Source of the DNA: DATJYV01 sp035499415
GTDB taxonomy: Bacteria; Bacteroidota; Ignavibacteria; UBA10030
NCBI GenBank assembly: GCA_035499415.1
Contig: DATJYV010000135.1
Location: forward strand, 1-30,572
Reading direction: 5' to 3'
DNA: 30,572 nt
Every line of letters begins with the position of its first letter. The first letter of the stretch is position 1. The position numbers and the translations under genes were made by a program. A model generated the notes under the pieces. The model did no database searches, was not told where the DNA came from, and saw only the letters and a program-made list of their open reading frames with translations. This document shows, piece by piece, positions 8,199-18,250 of the stretch.

Positions 8199-11100
8199 AT
8201 GAAACTGGCAGTAAGAAAAGTGCTGAGGGGCGTTTATTACGTCGGTGCGATCATTGTATTCGTCACTGTCGCAATCGCCGCTTTTACTCAAACGCGTGTC
8301 TTCCGCTCATCGTTGCGCGACTTCATTCTTTCAAACTCCCAAAAGCTCATCGCCGGTCGCCTCACGATCGGAAGGATCCAGGGTAATCTCATCACCGGAG
8401 TGTCGGTCGACAGTGTAGAGCTGGAGAACGCCGGCGCCCCGCTTTTTTACGCCGACCGGATTGAATTTCACTATGACCCGCTGGCGTTCCTTCTGAAGCG
8501 CGCCGCGATCAGCCGGGTGACGGTCCAGCATCCGACCATCCAACTCTACCGTCAGGGGGACGGGCGCTGGAATTTTGACCGGCTATTCCTGCCGACGCCA
8601 CCCGACACGTCCAAAGGCGGATGGCCGATTGATCTTCGTCGCGTAGAAATCGTCGGGGCCTCGATGAATCTGACCGATTCCCTCGCTCTGCTCGGCCGTT
8701 CCGCACCGCTTGCCGACAGTCTTTTCGATTATTCACGCATCAGACTCAAAGATTTGAACCTCAGTGCGGCTGTTCAGATTGCCGACGACAAGTACGCTCT
8801 GCAAGTCAAAGAGCTCACCTGCTCATCGTCCCAGCCCTCTGTGAAGATTTCACATGTTCGCGGAGAATTCACCGTCTCGAACCGGGAAGTGAGCGTGCGG
8901 AACCTGCTCCTGGAAACCGGCCGCTCGCGGCTGAAGCTCGACGCCGCCATGCGGTCCGTTGACATCCGACACGTTCGCGCCCTGGAGCAGCTGGAATCGG
9001 CCCCGGTGACGGTAAACCTCAAAGTGGACAATCTCGATGCGGGAGAGCTGAAGCGCTTTCTCTACCCCTGGGTAGATTTTCTCGACCGGGACTTCCGTCT
9101 GCAGATTCGTTGCGGCGGGTCTTTTGGAAAGCTCGTCGTCGAGCAGGGATCCGTCGAAACACCCCGTTCGACTCTGCACTTTGAGGGGACCATCGCCAAC
9201 CTTCACCGGCCGAAGGACCTCCGGCTGAACGTTTCGAGCGTCGACAACCTGCTCAATGTCGCCGACCTCCGCGAGCATCTCCCGGGGCTGCAGTTTCCAC
9301 GCCTCGGCTCCCTCGACCAGCTCTCCTGCTTCTTCACGTTCGATGGTTCTCCGCAGACATTCAAATGTCATCTCGCCGGGACGTCGAATGCGGGAGAAGT
9401 CGACGCGGCTGCAACGATCGACCTCACGGACGGATTCCGCTACGACGGGGATGTACGGACGGAAGGATTCAATCTGGCGACCCTGACCGGGGACGAAGAG
9501 TTGCAGAGCAGCCTGGATGTGCACGCGACCGTGAACGGCGAGGGGGTGGAGCCGGACCGCATCACGGGAATCGCGAAAATTCAGATCGACACCTCGGAGT
9601 TTCGCGGGTTGAGCGTGGATAATACCGTTCTCATTGCCGACATGAATCAGGGGATTCTCCACGCCCACACGAGCGCGAATCTCCAATCCACAAGAATTGA
9701 CCTCACGGGAAAACTCCAGGCCGTGAACGGTCGCTTTGAGCGTTATGCATTCGACGGAACGGTCAACTCGCTCGACCTGGAGGATTTTCTGAAAGACCAG
9801 CGGTATGCCAGCGACCTCTCGTTCGGGATCAAGGCAACGGGGAGCGTCCCCGGGACCGTCGCCCGTCATGACACGATCATGATTCACTTCCTGCATTCGT
9901 CATACGGCGACGAATCGTTCGACAGTTCCACCGTTGCACTCCGCTATGACGCGCTCGACAGCACGCGTCATCGCCTGCGATTGAATACCGATATCGCCGA
10001 CGTCGACATCTTCGGCGAGTTCACGCCCCCCTCGATCGTCAACGCGTTCCGGGACGGCGGAGAAATCATCGGGGACATGGTCGACCGTCGGATCCAGACG
10101 CTGGACTCGCTCCGGTCCCCCGGGTCGGCCGTCGGTGGGCCGGGTTTTGTCCTCTCCGCCCCATCGACGAGTGATCCGGTCGAAGCGCGTTACGACGTTC
10201 GCGTGAAAAACCTTTATCCTCTCGGAGTTTTCTTACAGCAGCGAATCGCCGGGTCGGGGACGATAAGCGGTGAAATCGTCGGAAACGCCGACGACATGCT
10301 GGTGAACGGCGAAGCGACGATGAACGAAGGCACGTATGTCGTCTCCCGCAAGACCTACGGCGCGCAGAATGCAACGGTAAAATTTTATCTCGACGGCCTC
10401 TCGCGGTTTTCCGGCACTCAATCGTTCAGCTCATCCCTCGACGTGCATGCAGATGAGGTGCGGATCGACAAAACTCTCCTGCAAAATCCCTCGGTGACCA
10501 TGATGGAGGAGGGTGATTCCGCCTCGTTCCATTGTGCGACGTTGATCGACTCCACGGTTGAGACCGAGCTGGAAGGAACTGCGCGGGTTCGGGACAGGCT
10601 TCTCGATGTCGATCTTTCAGACTTTCGGGTCGAGACCGGGTCGTATGCTTTTGCGAATACTGACCCGGTGAATCTGACCCTGGGACGGGATGGAGTGCGC
10701 GTCCAGGACATGCACCTTGCGCACGGGGCGGAAGAAGTTGACGCCGAGGGATACTTTGACCCCGCCGGCGTCTCGGACCTGTCACTGGAAATCCGCGGAT
10801 TCCTAGCGACCAATCTCCGGACGATCCTCGCCCGGAGCCCGCTCGCGCAATCGGTTTCTGAGGTCGGCGGCGAAGTCAATGCTTCCCTTGCATTCCGCGG
10901 ACGCTTCGATCGGCCCGAACTCGCCCTGAATATGAGGGCCGACGGTGTGCGGGACCGCGACCGCGTTCTCGGTTCGATCGAGACACGCGCATCCTATGCG
11001 GAAAAGCGCCTCGCCCTCTTTCTCAAATTTCGGAGCCGCCCTCAGGATACGCTTACCGCGCCGGATCTGCTCCTGTCGGGAACGCTTCCGTACAACTTTT

Positions 11101-12713
11101 CACTCGCCGGCGGAGACTCCGGGCACGTCCTGGGTGACCTCGACCTGACGCTCCGCTCGAACGGATTCAGGATGGAATACCTCGAGCCGTTTATCCCCGA
11201 GCTCGCGAACCTCACCGGACTGATGGTGTGCGACATGAGAATGCGCGGTCCGATCGACGCTCCGTTGTACGAGGGAACAATGTCCATTCAGAATGCGCGA
11301 TTCCTCTTCAAACCCCTCGGCATCGTGTATACGCTCAGCGGCGATTTCATTCCCTCCGGCGACCGGATCCGCCTCGAGAACCTCGTGATCAGGAACATCC
11401 CCCAGGATCGAACCGACGGGCTGATGAAGATCTCGGGTTCCTTCACGATGGAGGGATTGAAGTTCAAGGACTTCGACCTTCTCGCGACGGGCCAGCTCTT
11501 GCTCATGAGCGAATCGAACTTCCACCAGAATCAAAGTCTCTACGGAAACCTGTTTGCGGCTACGGGGGAGAGCGGAATCCGATGGCAGGGTTCGCTGGCG
11601 CAATCGGCGCTTCGCGGCGACATGGTCATCAAGAGCGCGAGTCTCGTCCTTCCTTCGGAGCGGGATGTACCGACATTCTCGAACCGCTCCGTCCGCGTGT
11701 TCTTTACCGACGACACATCGCGGACGAAAAGTGCGCCGGCGGCACAGGCAGTTCCGAAGTCCGAAGCCGACCGGTTGCTGGCGCAGTTGACCCCGTCCTC
11801 CAGCGTGGTCGAACCGGTCGAGACGGAACACAAATCATTCCTGGACGCGATCAACTATGATATCCGCATCGACATGCAGGGGCCAACGCTCCTGAAATTC
11901 GTTTTTTCGTCCCAGACGAATGAGGAACTCTTCGCGGACCTGCAGGGCACGCTTTCTTTCTCAAAGACTCCCACATCGACTCAGCTGACGGGAGAGGTAC
12001 AGGTGGGCGGCCGGTCGTATTACAACTTTTTCAAGAAGATCAGCGCCACGGGCACGCTGCTCTTCACAGGCGATCCGCTCAATCCGGAGTTGAATATTTC
12101 GGCGCGCTACGAAGGAGTGCACGATACGTCCACGGTTGCGGGTGAAAAAGGGAAAGGGGAGAAGGTTGCCGTGATCATCGACATCACGGGAACGAGGAAG
12201 GAGCCGAAACCCAAGATGTCCCTTGAGATCGGCGGGCAGAAGGACACCAAGCGGGACGCGGAGTCCGACGGAATTTCGTTCATCCTGAGCAACCAGTTCC
12301 GCGATGAACTGTCGGACCAGCAGCGCCGGGGCCTCCTCGGCACGAACGTCGGGTACGGCCTGGCGTCCGGAGTTCTCTCGGGTCCGCTCACCGAAATGCT
12401 GCGTCGTGAGACGGGAATCATCCAGTCGGTCGACGTGCTGTATTATGGGGGCAACAGGTCGTTGAGTGACGCCGCCGACGTCCGCCTCACGGGCCAGGTG
12501 GGCGATGCCGTGATCCGGTTCGGCGGACAGATCTGGAATGACCTGGGAAACACGAACGCCAGCGTCGAGGTCCCGATGAGCAGTATCGTCGGAAGGACCG
12601 AATTGCGGAATCTGATTCTGACGCTCGAACGGCGTGTCGAGGGAGTCGACATCAACGACGAGCGCCGCACAGCTTCGAACGGGGCGCGAATCTTCTACCG
12701 CATCTCATTCTAA
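8199..12713 (+). CDS. tamB: TamB-like translocation and assembly module protein (DUF490)
   Basis: This 1504-residue protein has one N-terminal membrane anchor (about residues 13-32), then a very long, repetitive beta-rich region of alternating hydrophobic and polar residues, and a C-terminal DUF490/TamB domain (roughly the last 440 residues, including GEVQVGGRSYYNFF near residue 1264, and ending in an aromatic beta-strand). This is the layout of TamB and AsmA-like proteins, which span the periplasm and are known for roles in outer-membrane protein assembly and phospholipid transport. The size is near that of E. coli TamB (about 1260) but longer. The ATG at 8199 follows a GGGGAC site. No TamA gene is directly adjacent; the nearest barrel protein is at 15042. 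AsmA-like versus true TamB cannot be separated with certainty. Confidence 0.9.
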   Translation: MKLAVRKVLRGVYYVGAIIVFVTVAIAAFTQTRVFRSSLRDFILSNSQKLIAGRLTIGRIQGNLITGVSVDSVELENAGAPLFYADRIEFHYDPLAFLLKRAAISRVTVQHPTIQLYRQGDGRWNFDRLFLPTPPDTSKGGWPIDLRRVEIVGASMNLTDSLALLGRSAPLADSLFDYSRIRLKDLNLSAAVQIADDKYALQVKELTCSSSQPSVKISHVRGEFTVSNREVSVRNLLLETGRSRLKLDAAMRSVDIRHVRALEQLESAPVTVNLKVDNLDAGELKRFLYPWVDFLDRDFRLQIRCGGSFGKLVVEQGSVETPRSTLHFEGTIANLHRPKDLRLNVSSVDNLLNVADLREHLPGLQFPRLGSLDQLSCFFTFDGSPQTFKCHLAGTSNAGEVDAAATIDLTDGFRYDGDVRTEGFNLATLTGDEELQSSLDVHATVNGEGVEPDRITGIAKIQIDTSEFRGLSVDNTVLIADMNQGILHAHTSANLQSTRIDLTGKLQAVNGRFERYAFDGTVNSLDLEDFLKDQRYASDLSFGIKATGSVPGTVARHDTIMIHFLHSSYGDESFDSSTVALRYDALDSTRHRLRLNTDIADVDIFGEFTPPSIVNAFRDGGEIIGDMVDRRIQTLDSLRSPGSAVGGPGFVLSAPSTSDPVEARYDVRVKNLYPLGVFLQQRIAGSGTISGEIVGNADDMLVNGEATMNEGTYVVSRKTYGAQNATVKFYLDGLSRFSGTQSFSSSLDVHADEVRIDKTLLQNPSVTMMEEGDSASFHCATLIDSTVETELEGTARVRDRLLDVDLSDFRVETGSYAFANTDPVNLTLGRDGVRVQDMHLAHGAEEVDAEGYFDPAGVSDLSLEIRGFLATNLRTILARSPLAQSVSEVGGEVNASLAFRGRFDRPELALNMRADGVRDRDRVLGSIETRASYAEKRLALFLKFRSRPQDTLTAPDLLLSGTLPYNFSLAGGDSGHVLGDLDLTLRSNGFRMEYLEPFIPELANLTGLMVCDMRMRGPIDAPLYEGTMSIQNARFLFKPLGIVYTLSGDFIPSGDRIRLENLVIRNIPQDRTDGLMKISGSFTMEGLKFKDFDLLATGQLLLMSESNFHQNQSLYGNLFAATGESGIRWQGSLAQSALRGDMVIKSASLVLPSERDVPTFSNRSVRVFFTDDTSRTKSAPAAQAVPKSEADRLLAQLTPSSSVVEPVETEHKSFLDAINYDIRIDMQGPTLLKFVFSSQTNEELFADLQGTLSFSKTPTSTQLTGEVQVGGRSYYNFFKKISATGTLLFTGDPLNPELNISARYEGVHDTSTVAGEKGKGEKVAVIIDITGTRKEPKPKMSLEIGGQKDTKRDAESDGISFILSNQFRDELSDQQRRGLLGTNVGYGLASGVLSGPLTEMLRRETGIIQSVDVLYYGGNRSLSDAADVRLTGQVGDAVIRFGGQIWNDLGNTNASVEVPMSSIVGRTELRNLILTLERRVEGVDINDERRTASNGARIFYRISF

Positions 12714-12747
12714 CCTCCATCAGGGTGCCGCCTCTGCAACACTCCCG

Positions 12748-14946
12748 ATGACTGAATCGACGGAAGCGATTCAGGAAGAAATACTTCTGTTTCTCGAGAA
12801 GAATCCGGGCCGGCGCTTCAAGAGCAAGGAAATGGCGCGCCGGTTGGGTTATCGGTCCGACAAACAATACGAGGTGTTCAGACAAGCGTTGCGCGGTTTG
12901 CAGGACTCCGGAAAGCTTCATCGCGCGCGCGGAAAGGAATTCTCCCAGGTGCGAACGCAGGATATTCTCAAAGGAAAACTCCACTTGTCCCGGCAGGGGT
13001 ATGGATTCGTCACGGCCGACGATTCCGGCGAAGAGATTTTTGTGCCGGCCCCGGGGCTCGGCAACGCGACGGACGGCGACACCGTGGAAATTTCCGTCTC
13101 GTCGACTCCAAAGCGCCGGAAGGATGAAGACACGCGGAGAGAGGGTCAGGTTGTCCGCGTCATCACACGCTCGCGCTCGTCGGTCGTGGGCGTCCTGGAA
13201 AAGTCGCGCCTTGGGTTCGTGGTCATCCCGGACGACAAACGCGTGGCGCCGCGTGTTGCCATATCGGCCAGGCACGTGATGGGGGCGAAAGAACGGGATA
13301 AAGTGCTCGTGGAAATCGATTCATGGGGTAAGGAAACGCTTGAGCCCGAAGGCCGGGTCGTTGAAGTGCTCGGAAAGTCGGGAGAGCTTTCGGCCGAAAT
13401 CCTCTCGGTTGCGCGTGAATTCCGACTGCCCCTCGCGTTCCCGCGGGAGGTGCTCGCAGCAGCGGAGAGTCTTCCCGCGGAGATCCCGGCGGCCGAGCTG
13501 CGTCGTCGCGTCGATTTCCGGTCCCGCGTTTGTTTCACCATCGACCCCGAGGACGCCAAGGACTTTGACGATGCGGTATCGCTTGAGCCCATCGAGGGAG
13601 GTCTCCTCCGGCTCGGCGTCCACATCGCGGACGTCTCGTATTATGTGCGCGAAAACGACATCCTTGACCGCGAAGCGCTCCAGCGGGGGACCAGCGTGTA
13701 TTTTCCGAACGGCGTCATCCCCATGCTGCCGGAGCGGCTTTCGACCAATCTCTGCAGTCTGCGGCAGGACGAGGACCGCCCGGCGTACTCGGTGTTCATA
13801 AACCTCACCACGGCGGGCGTGGTCAAAGGTTATGAAATTGCCGAGAGCGTGATTCGGAGCGCCCGGCGTTTCACCTACGAGGAAGTGCAAAGCGTGATCG
13901 AGGGAGACTCGACCGGACTGCGAAAATCTGACAGCGCACTGGTCCCCGTGATTCGCAGCATGTTTGAGCTCAGCAAGGTTTTGACCAGGAAGCGGATGAA
14001 GGAAGGAAGCATTGATTTCGATTCTGCGGAGGCGAAATTTCAGTTTGATGAAAAAGGGAAGCCCACCGCCATCATAAAAAAAGTCCGGCATGACAGTAAT
14101 CGTCTCGTTGAAGAGTTCATGCTTCTCGCAAACCAAATGGTCGCAAAACATATCGGCCTGGCACGGAAGGAAGAACACGCCAAGCCCTTCGTCTACCGGG
14201 TGCACGATTCCCCCGATCCGGACAGGATTCGGGAGCTTTCAAACTTCGTCCAGAAATTTGGTTTCAAACTTCCGGCCGACGGAGGGGTTTCATCCAAGGC
14301 CTTGCAAAAGCTCCTTCAGGAAATCAAGGGGTCGGACGTCGAAAATGTGATCAATGAAGTTGCGTTGCGCTCGATGGCGAAAGCGATTTACTCGGAGCGC
14401 AACATCGGTCACTACGGACTCGCGTTCGACTACTACACGCACTTCACGTCGCCCATCCGGCGGTATCCGGACCTGGTCGTCCATCGTCTCCTCAAGCGCT
14501 ATGCGGCGGGAATGGCCCTGCAAGAGCGGGAGCAAGTCCGCAAAACGCTCCCGGCGATCGCAAAACAGGCGTCAGAGACGGAACGCCTTGCTCTGGAAGC
14601 CGAGCGTGCTGCCGTCAAGGTCATGCAGGTCGAATATATGAAGCGGCACCTGGGAGACGAATTTCAGGCCGTCGTTTCCGGTGTGACCCACTTTGGAATG
14701 TTCGTCGAAGTGAACGACCTTCTCGTCGAAGGCCTGGTTCACGTGCGGGATATGGGGGGTGATTACTTTGTGTATGACGAGAAAAAATATGCCCTGGTCG
14801 GCCGAAGGACGGGGAGACAGTACCGTTTAGGAGACACTGTGTCGGTTAAAGTCGTCAAGGTCAATCCGGAAGGTCGCCAGATAGATTTTTCGCTCGTTGA
14901 ACTTGAGGAGAAGTCGGGGTCGACACGAAGGGCTCATCGACGCTGA
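12748..14946 (+). CDS. rnr: Ribonuclease R
   Basis: This 732-residue 3'-5' exoribonuclease of the RNase II/R family degrades structured RNA in the cytoplasm. Order of domains: N-terminal winged-helix (about 5-65), two cold-shock/OB domains (about 70-225), RNB catalytic domain (about 250-590) and C-terminal S1 domain (about 640-725) with a short basic tail. The active site TIDPEDAKDFDDAV gives Asp266, Asp272, Asp274 and Asp275, equivalent to the four catalytic aspartates of E. coli RNase R. The winged helix and basic tail favour RNase R over RNase II. The ATG at 12748 is 34 bases after tamB and begins the winged helix at the proper place; there is no clear Shine-Dalgarno, and the frame is open upstream into tamB, so a different start is possible. 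Confidence 0.95.
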   Translation: MTESTEAIQEEILLFLEKNPGRRFKSKEMARRLGYRSDKQYEVFRQALRGLQDSGKLHRARGKEFSQVRTQDILKGKLHLSRQGYGFVTADDSGEEIFVPAPGLGNATDGDTVEISVSSTPKRRKDEDTRREGQVVRVITRSRSSVVGVLEKSRLGFVVIPDDKRVAPRVAISARHVMGAKERDKVLVEIDSWGKETLEPEGRVVEVLGKSGELSAEILSVAREFRLPLAFPREVLAAAESLPAEIPAAELRRRVDFRSRVCFTIDPEDAKDFDDAVSLEPIEGGLLRLGVHIADVSYYVRENDILDREALQRGTSVYFPNGVIPMLPERLSTNLCSLRQDEDRPAYSVFINLTTAGVVKGYEIAESVIRSARRFTYEEVQSVIEGDSTGLRKSDSALVPVIRSMFELSKVLTRKRMKEGSIDFDSAEAKFQFDEKGKPTAIIKKVRHDSNRLVEEFMLLANQMVAKHIGLARKEEHAKPFVYRVHDSPDPDRIRELSNFVQKFGFKLPADGGVSSKALQKLLQEIKGSDVENVINEVALRSMAKAIYSERNIGHYGLAFDYYTHFTSPIRRYPDLVVHRLLKRYAAGMALQEREQVRKTLPAIAKQASETERLALEAERAAVKVMQVEYMKRHLGDEFQAVVSGVTHFGMFVEVNDLLVEGLVHVRDMGGDYFVYDEKKYALVGRRTGRQYRLGDTVSVKVVKVNPEGRQIDFSLVELEEKSGSTRRAHRR

Positions 14947-14974
14947 CGGCATGCGATTTGCAGGTCTGCGTTGG

Positions 14975-15003
14975 TTGATTTTTCTTCCCAATTTGGCTAC
15001 CAT
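14975..15003 (+). promoter_or_regulatory. Putative sigma70-like promoter
   Basis: TTGATT (14975-14980) and TACCAT (14998-15003) are spaced 17 bases. They lie 39 bases before the start of the peptidase-barrel gene. A small inverted repeat, GCCC-CTAA-GGGC, and a strong AGAGGAGAG ribosome binding site follow. Each hexamer matches four of six consensus bases, so this is only moderately supported. Confidence 0.45.
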
Positions 15004-15041
15004 ATGTTTGCCCCTAAGGGCCGTGAGAGGAGAGTGATCGA

Positions 15042-18000
15042 ATGAAAAGGTTGATTGGAGCGGTCTTGGCCCTGTACGTGCTTGTCCCTCCTGCTGCAGC
15101 CCAGAATTCCGTGTTTGGCAAGAACAAAGTCCAGTACAAGGACTTCCAATGGGAATTTATTCAGACCGACCATTTTGACGTTTATTATTCCCAGGATGGT
15201 TACGAACTCGCCTCGTTCGCAGCCGATGCCGCAGAGGCGGCCTACAATCACCACAAGAAGCTCCTTCGGTACGAAATCAACAATCGAATATCGATTGTTG
15301 TCTACAATTCTCACAACGAATTCCAGCAGACGAACGTCCTCGACGAGTACCTCGAAGAGGGGGTCGGCGGTGTGACGGAACTCTTTAAGAACCGGGTTGT
15401 CGTTCCGTTCGAGGGAAGTTACAGCCAGTTTCGCCACGTGATTGCCCACGAGCTGATCCATGCCATATTGAACGACATGTTCTACGGCGGCTCAATCCAG
15501 TCGCTCGTCACCGGACGCATGCCCGAGATTCCCATGTGGATGAACGAGGGTCTGGCGGAGTACGCATCGCTCGGGTGGGATGCAAACTCCGACATGTTCA
15601 TGCGCGATGCGACGGTTCACAACTACCTCCCGCCGATCGATTACCTGGGGGGATACTTTGCCTACCGGGGCGGACAATCGGTCTGGCACTACATTGCGAC
15701 GAAATATGGGGAACAGAAGATCTCCGAGATCATTCATCGATCCAAGGGGACCCGAAGTTTCGAACAGGCATTCCGGTCGACGCTTGGCCTTTCCATCAAG
15801 GAACTCTCGGACCGGTGGCAGAAAGAGCAAAAAGTCCTCTACTGGCCCGACGTCGCGACCCGGGAAGAGCCGGCGGACTTCAGCCATAAGCAATTGACGT
15901 TTCACGTGAAGGACGGAAATTTTTATAATACCAGCCCGGCCATTTCTCCGCAGGGAGACAAGATCGCGTACCTCTCCGACCGGAACGACTACTTCGACAT
16001 CTACCTCATGTCCGCCATCGACGGCGAGGTGATCAAGAAGCTCGTGAGCGGGCAGAGGACGAAGAACTTCGAAGAACTCCACATCATCACGCCGGGGATC
16101 ACGTGGTCTCCGGACGGAAAGAAAATCGCCCTTGCCGTCAAAGCGGGCGAGCGCGATGCGATCATGGTCATCGACGTCGACTCGGGCGATCAGGAAAAAA
16201 TAGAACCCGAGCTGGATGGGATCTTTTCCGTTGCATGGTCGCCCGACGGAGACAACATTGCCTTCCAGGGCATCAAGGCCCCGCAGTCCGACATCTACAT
16301 CTACAACATCAAAACGAAAGAGCTGACGAATCTTACGGACGACATCTTCTCGGATTTCGACCCCGTCTACTCGCCGGACGGCAAGACCATCTTTTTCTCA
16401 TCCGACCGTCGGGGCTACACCGACCCCGCAACGATTCCGAGTCGATTCCGGATCTCCGACTTCGATTACAACCAGCGAGACCTGTACTCCATCGACGTCG
16501 CGACAAGGAAGATGACTCGGATCACCGACTATCCGAACAGCGATGAAGTCTTGCCCATTCCTTCGCCGGACGGGAAAAAATTGCTCTACATTTCGGACCG
16601 GAACGGGATTAACAACATCTATCTGCACGACCTTCAGGCCGGCACGGATGTCCCCATCACCAACTCCATCAGCGCGATCTACCAGCTTTCGGCATCGCGC
16701 GACGGATCGAAGCTTGTCTTCTCGTCCCTCAACGAGGCGGGATTCGACATCTATTTGATGCTCCGGCCATTCGACCGGAAGCTCAGCGTCACCGAGCTCG
16801 AGCCGACCGAGTACGTCAAGCAGAAGCTGGCACTCCCGCGTCAGGAAAAACCCAAGGAAGTGCTCAACACGACGATTTCGAGCGACACGGTTTCCGCCCG
16901 CAACAACATCATCGTCCTGGCGGACACGACGGACAATGATGCGCAGTACCGCGGAAGCTCAAAAGTCGACCTCAAGAATTACGTGTTCTCGGAAGGGACG
17001 ATACCCAAGGATACGATCGGCCCGCCCCCGATCACAAAATTCGAAGTCGTAAACAACCAGGACAGCGAAGGGAATTACGTCCCCCATAAGTACAAGCTGA
17101 ACTTTACGCCCGACCTGGTCTACGGAACGGCAAACTACAACACCTTCTACGGTTTGCAGGGTACGACGCTGATGGCATTCAGCGACATGCTCGGAGACCA
17201 TCAGATCGTTTTCCAGACGAATCTTCTCCTCGACCTGAAGAACAGCGATTACGGCCTTTCATACTTTTATCTTCCGGATCGCACGGATTATGGGTTCCAG
17301 GCGTTCCACACCGCGCGATTTCTTATCCTCAACGACTATCTCTACCGCTTCACTTCATGGGGTCTTGTCGGCTCGGCCTCGTATCCGATCGACCGTTTTA
17401 CGCGACTCGATTTCTCGCTCAACTGGCTGAACCTCGCCCGGGACAACCTTGATGATCCGACCGAGCCGTCGCAGGATCGATCGTTCGTCCTTCCGTCGCT
17501 CAGCTATGTCAACGACAATTCGATCTGGCAGGGGGGTTGGTTTGCCCCGAATAACGGGTCGAGATTCAATTTCACGTTCTACGGAAGCACGAAATACAAC
17601 AACAACGCGCTCGACCTGTACACCTATGTTTTCGACTACCGCGATTACACAAAGTTCCTGCACGACTATGTGTTTGCATTCCGGCTCTCGGGAGGGCTCA
17701 GCGACGGAGCGAATCGGCAGTTCTTCTTCATCGGCGGGACGGACGGATGGATCAACCGACAGTTCAATAACGGGACGATTCCCATCGTCAATGTGGAGGA
17801 TTACGCTTTCTTGACGCCGGTTCTTCCGTTGCGGGGATTCGACTACAACGCGCAAAACGGAACGCGTTTTCTGCTGACGAATCTGGAAGTTCGGTTTCCG
17901 CTCGTCCGGTACCTCATTCTCGGGGCGCTGCCGGTCGGGTTCCAGAATATCCTCGGTGCGGCCTTTATCGATATGGGTTCCGCGTGGAGCAATACGAGCG

Positions 18001-18185
18001 AATGGCAGGGCTTCACGACGGATGCATCGGGTTCCACCGTGATGAACGACCTCCTGGTCGGGACGGGATTCGGCGCGCGTCTCTTTTTCCTCGGATTCCC
18101 CCTGAGGATCGACGTCGCGTGGCGATTCAACTGGCAGGGTTTTTCGGAGCCCGTGTACTACTTCTCTCTCGGGGCCGAGTACTAA
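15042..18185 (+). CDS. HExxH peptidase - PD40 propeller - outer-membrane beta-barrel protein
   Basis: This 1047-residue protein has a signal peptide ending near residue 20 (PPAAAQ). Residues about 30-270 form a peptidase-MA-like zinc protease domain: HELIH at 136-140, with the candidate third ligand Glu169 in MNEGLAEY. Residues about 298-570 contain six PD40/TolB-type blades, each with a SPDG/SPQG/SRDG-like turn followed by a strand ending in DIY or similar. From about 683 to the end lies a beta-strand-rich surface-antigen/BamA-superfamily barrel whose last strand ends in aromatic Tyr. This predicts an outer-membrane protein with periplasmic (or external) propeller and protease. Relatives with propeller plus barrel occur in Bacteroidota/Gemmatimonadota-type bacteria, but function is not established. 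ATG with a strong ribosome binding site at about 15025-15033 and its own promoter; a hairpin follows the stop. Confidence 0.85.
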   Translation: MKRLIGAVLALYVLVPPAAAQNSVFGKNKVQYKDFQWEFIQTDHFDVYYSQDGYELASFAADAAEAAYNHHKKLLRYEINNRISIVVYNSHNEFQQTNVLDEYLEEGVGGVTELFKNRVVVPFEGSYSQFRHVIAHELIHAILNDMFYGGSIQSLVTGRMPEIPMWMNEGLAEYASLGWDANSDMFMRDATVHNYLPPIDYLGGYFAYRGGQSVWHYIATKYGEQKISEIIHRSKGTRSFEQAFRSTLGLSIKELSDRWQKEQKVLYWPDVATREEPADFSHKQLTFHVKDGNFYNTSPAISPQGDKIAYLSDRNDYFDIYLMSAIDGEVIKKLVSGQRTKNFEELHIITPGITWSPDGKKIALAVKAGERDAIMVIDVDSGDQEKIEPELDGIFSVAWSPDGDNIAFQGIKAPQSDIYIYNIKTKELTNLTDDIFSDFDPVYSPDGKTIFFSSDRRGYTDPATIPSRFRISDFDYNQRDLYSIDVATRKMTRITDYPNSDEVLPIPSPDGKKLLYISDRNGINNIYLHDLQAGTDVPITNSISAIYQLSASRDGSKLVFSSLNEAGFDIYLMLRPFDRKLSVTELEPTEYVKQKLALPRQEKPKEVLNTTISSDTVSARNNIIVLADTTDNDAQYRGSSKVDLKNYVFSEGTIPKDTIGPPPITKFEVVNNQDSEGNYVPHKYKLNFTPDLVYGTANYNTFYGLQGTTLMAFSDMLGDHQIVFQTNLLLDLKNSDYGLSYFYLPDRTDYGFQAFHTARFLILNDYLYRFTSWGLVGSASYPIDRFTRLDFSLNWLNLARDNLDDPTEPSQDRSFVLPSLSYVNDNSIWQGGWFAPNNGSRFNFTFYGSTKYNNNALDLYTYVFDYRDYTKFLHDYVFAFRLSGGLSDGANRQFFFIGGTDGWINRQFNNGTIPIVNVEDYAFLTPVLPLRGFDYNAQNGTRFLLTNLEVRFPLVRYLILGALPVGFQNILGAAFIDMGSAWSNTSEWQGFTTDASGSTVMNDLLVGTGFGARLFFLGFPLRIDVAWRFNWQGFSEPVYYFSLGAEY

Positions 18186-18209
18186 CCCCGGCAAGGGGCG
18201 AATCGATTC

Positions 18210-18237
18210 AAACCCGCTTCAGCGATGGAGCGGGTTT
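18210..18237. terminator. Terminator hairpin between convergent genes
   Basis: A perfect 9-bp inverted repeat, AAACCCGCT / AGCGGGTTT (18210-18218 and 18229-18237), has a 10-base loop. It sits between the stop of the plus-strand barrel gene (18185) and the stop of the minus-strand lipoprotein gene (18251), and its A/T-rich arms supply T-runs on both strands. It probably serves both directions. Confidence 0.8.
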
Positions 18238-18250
18238 GTTATTTCCGGGG

